In this document: positions 1 to 5,862 of the stretch, piece by piece
Position numbering within the stretch: position 1 is the stretch's first letter
How the letters are laid out: each line of letters begins with the position of its first letter
Source of the DNA: Myxococcales bacterium
GTDB taxonomy: Bacteria; Myxococcota; Polyangia; Fen-1088
Direction: 5' to 3'
NCBI GenBank assembly: GCA_003159055.1
Contig: PMLH01000271.1
Coordinates: forward strand, 1-5,862
DNA length: 5,862 bases
The notes under the pieces: generated by a model
Database searches by the model: none
What the model was told of the DNA's origin: nothing
Seen by the model: the letters and a program-made list of their open reading frames with translations, nothing else
Translations under genes and position numbers: made by a program

Positions 1-1806
1 CTTGAAGGCGTCGTCCCACTGCTCACGCCGGTAGAGCAGATCAGCGCGGTCGACCAGGGTTGGCAAATGCGTCGGATCCAGCTCGTAGGCTTGGCGGTAG
101 CACTTGAGCGCCTTCTCCTGATCGCCCAGCTTGTCCGCGGCCTTCGCCAGTCGGTAGTAAAGAACGTGCAGCTCTTTGTTGGCGCGTCGGTCGGTCTTGC
201 GCGCCAGCATCTCCAGCACCGGAATGAGCGGCGCCCATTCTTCTCGTCGGTAGTAGATCTCCGCCAGTGGGGCGCCTGCTTCCACATGCTCTGGATCGAA
301 TTCCAGCGTGCGGGCGAATAGATCCTTGGCGCGCTCCTCGTCGGAGAGATCGACCTGATAGAGCTTGCCAGCCTCGAAAAGAAGCCGGGTCTTTTCGAGG
401 ACGTTCTGGGTGCAAGTCTCGGCCCTCACCATCATCTGCGCGGCTTTCTGCGAATCGCCACGCCGCTTGTACAGGTTGATGAGCGACAGCATGCTTGGCA
501 CGTGGGTCGGATCCACGCTGAGGGCATCCGAGAGGCGCTCCTCGGCCGACTCCGGCATCTGCATCTGCTCGTCGAAAATCTTGCCCAGCCGGTAGCAGAG
601 GTCGACCTTCTCCTTGGCTTCGACCACGCCCACCAGTCGTTCCATGATCTCGACCGCGCGATCCCACTGCTCGGTCTGCTCGTAGATGCGCGACAGGCCC
701 TTGAGCGCGTCGGTGTGATCGGGATCGAAGGTGAGAATGTCGTTGTACGACTCGGCCGCGCGGTCCGGATCGCGTAGCTCTTCTTCAAACAGGTGACCTA
801 GCGCCAGCTGAATCGAGGTGCGCTGTTGCGCCTCGCTTTCTACCTGAACGTGCCGACGGTAGATGTCGACCAAGGCGTCCCAGTTCCGCTCGGCCCGGTA
901 CAGGCGCTCGATGTCGCGATACACGCCGAGCTGCTGAAGGTCGATCTCAAGCACGTGTTGCAGGCATTCGATGGCCCGCTCGGCCTTGCCCGGCTGCTGC
1001 TCCCAAACCTGCGCCATGCGCAGATACAGGCTCACGCGCTCCGTGTCGGCGGGCGTGACCTCCAGCTGGTGCTCGAGTACGTCCAGGTACGCGTCGGTGC
1101 GCCCGGCCTTGAGATACAGCTGCTCAAGCGCTTTGAGCGCCTGCAGGTTCTGCGGGTCGACGGTCAAGACCTCGCGGTACGCTTCCACCGCGCGCTCGTT
1201 GTCGCCGAGACGCGATTCCCACAGCTCGCCGACCTGCAAGCGCAGCTTCACCGCCAGGTCGACATCGCTGACGATCTGCGACTTCTTGCCCAGGATTTCC
1301 GCCAGGCGATCCCATGCCTGCGCGCGACGGTGCAACCGTTCCAGTGCATCGATGGCACGCAGACAGCGCTCGTCGCAATGCAAGGCCTGCTCGTAGGCGG
1401 CCGTCGCCTGTCCGGCGTCGGACAGCTGAACCTCAAATGCCTCCGCCAGGGCAACCAAGATGCCGACTTTGCGTTCGGTGTCCTGTTCCAGATCGGCATG
1501 CTTCGACAGGATCGCGACCAGTTCCTTCCACTGGCCAAGCTTGCGATAGAAGTCGGCCAGCGCCGCCATGGCGCCGAGGTGCTCGGACTCGAGCGACAGG
1601 GCTTTCTTGGCCGCCGCGATGGCGTACTCGGTGTGATCGAGCGCGGAATCATACCAGCACGCGATCTTCACCCATAGATCCGACGCCTGCTTGGCGTCGG
1701 TCATGCCCTGCGCGACCTGGGTGTATTCGGTCAGAAGCTCGTTCCACTTGCTGGTCGCGGTGGCCAGACGCTCGAGCTCCTTGGCTACGTAGTCGTTCGA
1801 ATAGTC
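1..1806 (-). repeat. TPR block E: modules 19-27, last one cut by the window edge (residues 1353-1954)
   Basis: Modules are 19 (1591-1806), 20 (1375-1590), 21 (1159-1374), 22 (943-1158), 23 (727-942), 24 (514-726), 25 (298-513), 26 (79-297) and 27 (1-78, first 26 residues only). Modules 19-23 and 25 are 72 residues; module 24 is 71 and module 26 is 73, each changing by one residue between its two hairpins. Module 19 is an Ala-anchor type (L-E-R-L-A-T-A-T-S-K-W, Ala1367). The last hairpin of module 26 (LAKAADKLGDQEKALKCYR, then Q-A-Y-E-L-D-P) is close to a textbook 34-residue TPR. The frame leaves the window still inside a repeat. Confidence 0.9.
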
Positions 1807-4800
1807 CTCGCGGAAAGCGGCCTGCAAGGTCACGAAGGCCGAGTCGCGGTCGTTCAGCTGCTCTTCGTAGACGGTGGCGATGTCGCAGAAGAGCTTGATG
1901 CGCTCGGGTGGCCCTTCGACGTACTCGATGCGCGCGAGCAGCAATTCGACCAAACGCGGCCAGACCTTGCGCTGCCGGTACAGCTCCTCCAGGCTGGTTG
2001 AGGCCACGACGTTGGATGGATCGATCTCCAGCACGCGTTCGTAGACTTCCGTCGCAGCGCCACCGTCGCCGATCTTGTCGGACCAGACGGAAGCGGCCTG
2101 CATCAGCACGTCGACCTTTTCGTCAGGCGACGACAGTGCGGCCGCGCGCCGCTCGAGCACCTCGACGCACTCTTCCCAACGTGCCTCTTGCGTAAACAGC
2201 TTTTCCAGGGCGGAGAGCGCTCGGAATTCCGTCGGGTCGATCTGCAGGACCTGGCGCCACGCCTCGACGGCCGGGTCGATACGCATCAGCGTCGTGCCCT
2301 CAAGCTCGCCGAGCTGCGCGTAGAGCTCCTTGATCTCGGTGCCGGTCAGGGCATAGGTCCCGACCGATATGGTCCGTCGCAAGATGTCGGACAGCTCTTC
2401 CCACGCGCCCGCGCTGCGGTAGTTGTCGGCGATGGCGCGCAAGGCTTCCACGTCGCCAGCGTCGATCTCGACCACCTTCTGCCAGCATTCGAGAGCGTTG
2501 CGCTCGCGCCCGAGCTTTTCGCCCCACACGCGGCCCAAACGCTTGTACACCGGAATGCGCGCCACGGGATCTTCGGTGGCGCGAATCTGGCTGTCGAGAA
2601 CCTCGGTAAGATCCCGCCACTCTTCCGCTTGCTCGTGCAGGTCGGCGAGAGCCGACAACGCCTGAGGGTCGGCCCCGCGCAAGTCGAGAACGCGTCGCCA
2701 CAGCTCGACCGCGTGATCGCGCAGGCCAAGTACGTCGGACGTGATCTTCGCCATGCGCGCATAGCAATCGGACAAAGCCTGATCGCCGGGCGCAATGTCG
2801 AGCATCTTCTCGTAGATGCCGTAAAGCTCTTCCCAGCGCTCGGCGCGGAAGTACAGCCGTTCCAGGGCTTCCAGCGCCTCGGGCGAACGCGATTCCTGCT
2901 CAAGCACGGCCAGGTAGCTGGCGACGGCGGCATCGGGGTCGTCGATGACGTCTGCCAGAACCTTGCCCAGCCGCAAGTGCAGCGCAACCAGGTGGGTCGA
3001 GTCGTCAGTGATCGCGATGCGACGGCGGAGCACACTGGCGAGCTTTTCGAAATCACCCTGCCTGTCGTAGACCTTGTCCAGGAAAGCCAACGCATCGGCA
3101 TCGTCGGCGTCGAAGCTGAGAATTTGCCCAAGCACCTCCTCGGCGCGCGAGAGGTCACCGAGCTCGGCTTCGAACACGGTGGCAAGGCGCATAAGCACGT
3201 CCTTGCGGACGGCTCGGTCGCTGGTCTTGCCAGCAGCCTCGGCCATGGTCGAGACGTACGCTTCCCATTGGTGGGTCAGGCGCGCCAGACGAAGCGCCTC
3301 TTCCAGCGCCTGCTCCGACGATGGCGCTTCCACCACCGCGCGCGCCCACCAATCGAGGGCGGCGATTTGGTCGAGTAGCTTGTTCTCCATGATGTCGGCG
3401 AGGCGACGCAGAATGCGCTGTCGCTCCTCGGCATCGGACTCGGAAATCAGCTCGACCTGGTAGACGCGAACCAGCTTCTCCCACTCCTCGCCCACGCGGT
3501 ACAGAGGTTCGAGAACCTGTGCGATCTCTCGCTGCATGGTTCCGGCCGCCATGAGCCGTTCCAACGTCGCGCGGGTATCTTCGTGTTGGGGCGAAATGGC
3601 CAGGATTTCCTGATACGCCTCGACGGCCTTAGGCAAATCGCCGAGCGCAACTTCCAGGATCTGCGCCAGTCGATAGGTGAGGGTGACGATCTGGTCTTCG
3701 GTATCGGCCAGGCGGATCTCGCGTCGGACGATGTCCGCGAGGTCCTGCCAGCGCTCGGTCACAGTGTAGAGGCGGTCGAGGGCGACCAAGCCATCCTTGC
3801 GATCCGGCTCAGCGTCAGCGACGCGCTTGAACGTCGCGATGGCTTTCTCGATTTCGCGGGTTTCCTCTTCGTACACGCGGGCCAGACGCATCAGCATCTC
3901 GACCTGCAGGCCGGTGTCCATGACGCGCTCGATCTCGCCCTCGATGGCAGCGGCCAACTCGGGCCAGCGTCCGCTCGCCTCGGCCATCCGATCCAGGTGA
4001 GCGATCACCTCGGGATTGGCGGGATCCGCGCGCATCGCGCGGCAGTAGGCATCGAAAGAAGCGTCGAAGTTCGACAGACGACGTTCGTAGATGCCAGCCA
4101 CGGTGCCAAGGAGATCCACCCGGCGCGGAATGTCCTGGGTATTGCTGATCATCACTTCGTACGTCACGGCCACCTTGTCCCAGTCGCCGGCCGATTCGTA
4201 GATCGGCTGAAGCACTTCAGCGGCAGCGATGGGCTCCTCCCCTCGCTGCATCATGCCCTCAATCGCCTTCAGGGTTGGCTCGTGGGTTGGATCCATCTGG
4301 AGCACGCGCTTGTAGGCCTCGACGGCGCGGCTGGAATCGTTGAGCTTCTCGCGCCAGAGCTCGCCGATTCGGAATCGCAGCGACACCACCTCGGCGGCCG
4401 AACCGGACAGCTCGGTCTGGCGCTCAAGCACCGATAGCAGGTCGTACCAACGCTCGGTCTGGAGATACAAGCGGTCGAGCGCCTGCATGGCCTCAAGGTC
4501 GTCGGGATCGAGATCGAGCACCGAGGTGTACGTCTCGATGGCGCGCGACTGGTCCTGCAGCTCGCGGTCGTAGACTTGGCCGAGCACGAAGAGGCGAGCC
4601 TTCTTCTGCGCCGGATCGGTGGCAAGCTCAGCCTGCTTGGCGTAGATATCCTTGAGGTCGCTCCAGCGTTCGAGGCGAATGAAGAGACGTTCGAGATTGT
4701 CGAGGACGGTACCGTCGGTCTCGTCGAGCGCCAGCGCCTGGCGATAGGCCTCGATCGCCTTCTCAGGATTCTCCAGCACCTCTTCCCAGATCTTGGCAGC

Positions 4801-5862
4801 GCGCATGCCGAGCTCCCGCTTTTCGGGAAGCGCGTCGGTCATTTCGACCTTCTTCTGCAACAGCAACACGAGGTTGGTGTAGTCCGCCACCCGCGTGTAG
4901 ATGCGCTCGAGAGCGTCCGCCGCGGCCATGTCCTGCGGCGAGGTCGCCATCGCGTTCTGGTACGCCTCGGAAGCGATCTCGGCATTGCCCAGTTCGTTTT
5001 CCGCCAGCGTCGCGATCACGTGGTGGACGGCATTCTTGGTCTCGTCGGCCTGAACCGTCGCGACCGCCGCACGGTAGCGTGCGACCAAGTCTTCGACCTG
5101 TCCCAGCACCTTGGCCAACCGCTCGGCCCGCGTCTGGGTTTCCTGGTCGAGGGGATCCTCGGCCAATGCTCGACCGAGCGCCTCGTAGGCGCCAGCGGGA
5201 TCGTCGAGGCCATCTTCACGCGCAGTCGCGATCTCGTGCAGAAGCTCGATCTTCCGACGGGTATCTGGGGTGTGGCGCGACTGAATTTCCAGCACGCGCA
5301 CCAAGTTGGCAAAGTCGCTGCGGCCGCGGTAAACCGGATCAAGCAGCTCGGCCAGCGCCAGCTCGTGCTCGGGAATCGAGAGCAGTTTTTCCAACGCGGC
5401 GATGGTGTCGACGTGGGCGGGCTCGAAGTCGAGCAGGCGACGGTAGGTCTCGATCGCGGTGGTGACGTCAGCAAGGTCACGTTCGCGCAGCTGGCCCAGG
5501 CGCCACAGGAGCGCGACCTGCTGGTCGGGCTCGACCGCGAGATCGAGTTGCCGCTGCAGATTGTCAGCCAGATCCAGCGACATGCCCTTCTGCGCGAAGA
5601 GACGGTCGAGCGAGCGCAACGCAACCAAGCTGCTGGGGTTGTCGCCAAGCACTTCTTTCCACGCGGCGATGGCCTCGTCGGGATTGCCAATTGCTTCTTC
5701 GAGAATGGTTGCGATACGGCCGTGAATCGACTCGCGATCGTTGGCGGATTGTACGAGATCCGCTTTTCTCTTCAGGGTGTCGACCAAGTCGGACCAACGC
5801 TCGGTGCGGGTGTAGAGGCGCTCCAAGGCCTCAAGCGCCGAGGCATCCTCGGGCTCGATCTC
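1..5862 (-). CDS. giant tetratricopeptide-repeat (TPR) solenoid protein, internal fragment, both ends outside the window
   Basis: One minus-strand frame is open across the whole window (1954 codons, no stop), entering at 5862 and leaving at 1. The translation is a continuous array of helix-turn-helix repeats. A typical module opens with a D-P-like pair, then A-L-x-A-L-E-R-L-Y-x-R-x-E-R-W-x-D-L, then R-L-G-x-[VL]-[WY]-E-x-x-L-x-D, then R-A-[IV]-E-A-Y-R-x-[VI]-L and the next D-P. The second half matches the TPR consensus (Gly, Ala, Tyr, Ala/Leu, Pro positions), and the whole is two TPRs in 72 residues. TPR arrays form right-handed superhelices that bind peptides or proteins, so a scaffold or assembly role is inferred; the partner is unknown. 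I see no enzyme domain, signal peptide, hydrophobic membrane stretch or coiled-coil linker. About a dozen Cys are present, none in residues 1-606. Internal Met codons are not taken as starts because the repeat is in phase right up to the window edge. TTA, CTA and TCA codons are nearly absent, which fits real coding in a GC-rich genome. The family is certain; the function is not. Confidence 0.97.
1807..3327 (-). repeat. TPR block D: modules 12-18 (residues 846-1352)
   Basis: Modules are 12 (3112-3327), 13 (2896-3111), 14 (2680-2895), 15 (2464-2679), 16 (2239-2463), 17 (2023-2238) and 18 (1807-2022). All are 72 residues except module 16, which is 75. Module 12 is an Ala-anchor opener (A-L-R-L-A-R-L-T-H-Q-W, Ala860). 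Module 14 is the cleanest copy of the first-hairpin motif (EALERLYFRAERWEELY). Module 18 resembles modules 3, 8 and 11 in its last helix and is followed by an Ala-anchor module, but it has no 17-residue insertion. The block ends there by analogy, so its right boundary is less certain than the others. Confidence 0.85.
2239..2463 (-). repeat. irregular 75-residue TPR module 16 (residues 1134-1208)
   Basis: The first helix (L-R-A-I-A-D-N-Y-R-S-A-G-A-W) and the last helix (I-D-P-A-V-E-A-W-R-Q-V-L) are normal. The connection between the two hairpins is three residues longer than in other modules and reads T-I-S-V-G-T-Y-A-L-T-G-T-E-I-K. This stretch is rich in Thr, Gly, Tyr and Val, unlike the acidic or polar D-x-x-x-[RK]-V loop seen elsewhere. 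It may be an exposed loop or the trace of an old small insertion. Confidence 0.75.
3328..4026 (-). repeat. TPR block C: modules 9-11 (residues 613-845)
   Basis: This is the shortest complete block. Module 9 (3811-4026) opens it with the Ala-anchor type (L-D-R-M-A-E-A-S-G-R-W, Ala627). Module 10 (3595-3810) is regular (L-D-R-L-Y-T-V-T-E-R-W-Q-D-L). Module 11 (3328-3594) carries the third 17-residue insertion and ends in a Trp- and Ala-rich last helix (Trp838, Trp839). Modules 9 and 10 are 72 residues; module 11 is 89. The regular-then-insertion order of modules 10-11 mirrors modules 2-3 and 7-8, which suggests duplication of a larger unit than the single module. Confidence 0.9.
3499..3549 (-). 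repeat. 17-residue extra-helix insertion in module 11 (residues 772-788)
   Basis: The segment AAGTMQREIAQVLEPLY is the third insertion of identical length and position. It ends in A-Q-V-L-E-P-L-Y and is followed by R-V-G-E-E-W-E-K-L-V-R-V-Y. As in module 8, the residue before it (771) is Met rather than Tyr or Phe. Confidence 0.85.
4027..5157 (-). repeat. TPR block B: modules 4-8 (residues 236-612)
   Basis: Modules 4 (4942-5157), 5 (4726-4941), 6 (4510-4725) and 7 (4294-4509) are each exactly 72 residues; module 8 (4027-4293) is 89. Module 4 is the atypical block-opening type: its first helix reads R-A-E-R-L-A-K-V, with Ala250 where Tyr or Phe is usual, and the E-R-W motif is missing. Modules 6 and 7 are close to the consensus (L-E-R-L-F-I-R-L-E-R-W-S-D-L and L-D-R-L-Y-L-Q-T-E-R-W-Y-D-L). 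Module 8 has the second 17-residue insertion and ends in a last helix containing Y-C-R-A-M-R-A-D-P. Confidence 0.9.
4198..4248 (-). repeat. 17-residue extra-helix insertion in module 8 (residues 539-555)
   Basis: The segment QRGEEPIAAAEVLQPIY sits at the same place in the module as the insertion of module 3 and has the same length. It ends in A-E-V-L-Q-P-I-Y and is followed by E-S-A-G-D-W-D-K-V, which takes over the role of the usual E-R-W-x-D-L stretch. Two neighbouring Met residues (537-538) replace the usual L-Y anchor just before it. Confidence 0.85.
5158..5856 (-). repeat. TPR block A: modules 1-3 (residues 3-235)
   Basis: Module 1 (5641-5856) and module 2 (5425-5640) are 72 residues each; module 3 (5158-5424) is 89. 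Module 1 is a model unit: E-P, then ALEALERLYTRTERWSDLV in its first hairpin and NPDEAIAAWKEVL in its last helix. Module 2 lacks the usual E-R-W after its L-D-R-L-F anchor and reads A-Q-K-G-M-S-L-D-L instead. Module 3 carries the first 17-residue extra-helix insertion and ends in an Ala-rich last helix (residues 219-234). Residues 1-2 are the tail of a further module lying beyond the window, so the array continues upstream. Confidence 0.9.
5329..5379 (-). repeat. 17-residue extra-helix insertion in module 3 (residues 162-178)
   Basis: The segment SIPEHELALAELLDPVY lies between the normal first helix (L-E-K-L-L) and the normal second helix (D-F-A-N-L-V-R-V-L-E). Removing it restores the 72-residue register exactly. 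It ends in A-E-L-L-D-P-V-Y, shared in pattern with the two other insertions. It is long enough for one helix plus a turn, i.e. half a TPR. Confidence 0.85.

Noticed and set aside
535..555. Possible internal start or domain break at Met-rich spots (e.g. residues 537-538, near + position 4250)
   Set aside because: The Met codons lie inside a helix of module 8 with the repeat in phase on both sides and no gap. There is no reason to place a translation start there. (The coordinates given are residue numbers; the bases are about 4198-4256.)
2188..3378. + strand open frame of 396 codons, and similar ones at 826-1677 and 3583-4437
   Set aside because: They run codon-on-codon antisense to the TPR gene and end exactly where it uses a rare CTA codon. 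Their translations show no recognisable family, only the mirrored repeat, e.g. recurrent V-[AG]-V-E-[AG]-E-N-like strings. Codon bias belongs to the minus-strand frame.
5016..5690. Minus-strand open frame of 224 codons, and similar ones at 2346-3185, 41-667 and 432-788
   Set aside because: All are in shifted minus-strand phases relative to the TPR frame. Their translations are Arg/Ser/Pro-rich low-complexity sequence typical of out-of-frame GC-rich DNA. The in-phase frame is uninterrupted and makes regular TPRs over the same bases.
1..5862. Tandem DNA repeat or mobile array (216-bp period)
   Set aside because: The period exists at protein level, but the modules share only short recurring words such as the complement of E-R-W and A-L-E-R-L-Y codons. 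I saw no long near-identical DNA copies, direct-repeat/spacer pattern or inverted-repeat ends, so this is neither a satellite, a CRISPR nor an insertion element.

Overview
The window is a single protein-coding stretch. One minus-strand reading frame (codon boundaries at + positions 5862-5860, 5859-5857 ... 3-1) is open for all 1954 codons. I translated it triplet by triplet and met no stop. Both ends of the gene lie outside the window, so no promoter, start codon, ribosome binding site, terminator or intergenic DNA is visible. I see no RNA gene, mobile element or CRISPR array. Base use is GC-rich, with G or C dominating third codon positions. The style of the repeat protein suggests a high-GC proteobacterium-like or Myxococcota/'Deltaproteobacteria' genome. 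That placement is tentative, because nothing in the window is taxonomically diagnostic.

The product is a giant tetratricopeptide-repeat (TPR) solenoid, about 215 kDa in the visible part alone (1954 residues at about 110 Da each). It is built from 27 head-to-tail modules (26 complete, the last cut by the window edge). Each module is two consecutive TPRs (four helices), and its regular length is exactly 72 residues (216 bp). Residues below are numbered from the right-hand end of the window: residue i occupies + positions 5863-3i to 5865-3i. Modules are counted from the Asp/Glu-Pro-like pair that opens each one.

Twenty of the 26 complete modules are exactly 72 residues. Three (modules 3, 8 and 11) are 89 residues because each carries the same kind of 17-residue insertion. 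Each insertion ends in the motif A-[EQ]-[VL]-L-x-P-[VIL]-Y and looks like one extra helix, i.e. half a TPR. Modules 16, 24 and 26 are 75, 71 and 73 residues. The module after each insertion-bearing module is also a distinctive subtype, with Ala instead of Tyr/Phe at the first-helix anchor. This divides the array into blocks of 3+, 5, 3, 7 and 9+ modules: roughly 5158-5856, 4027-5157, 3328-4026, 1807-3327 and 1-1806.

No catalytic domain, transmembrane segment, signal peptide or metal site is visible in this part. The supportable role is a very long protein-protein interaction scaffold of unknown partner. The long open frames in other phases and on the + strand are shadows of this gene. The + strand ones arise because the gene almost never uses TTA, CTA or TCA codons.
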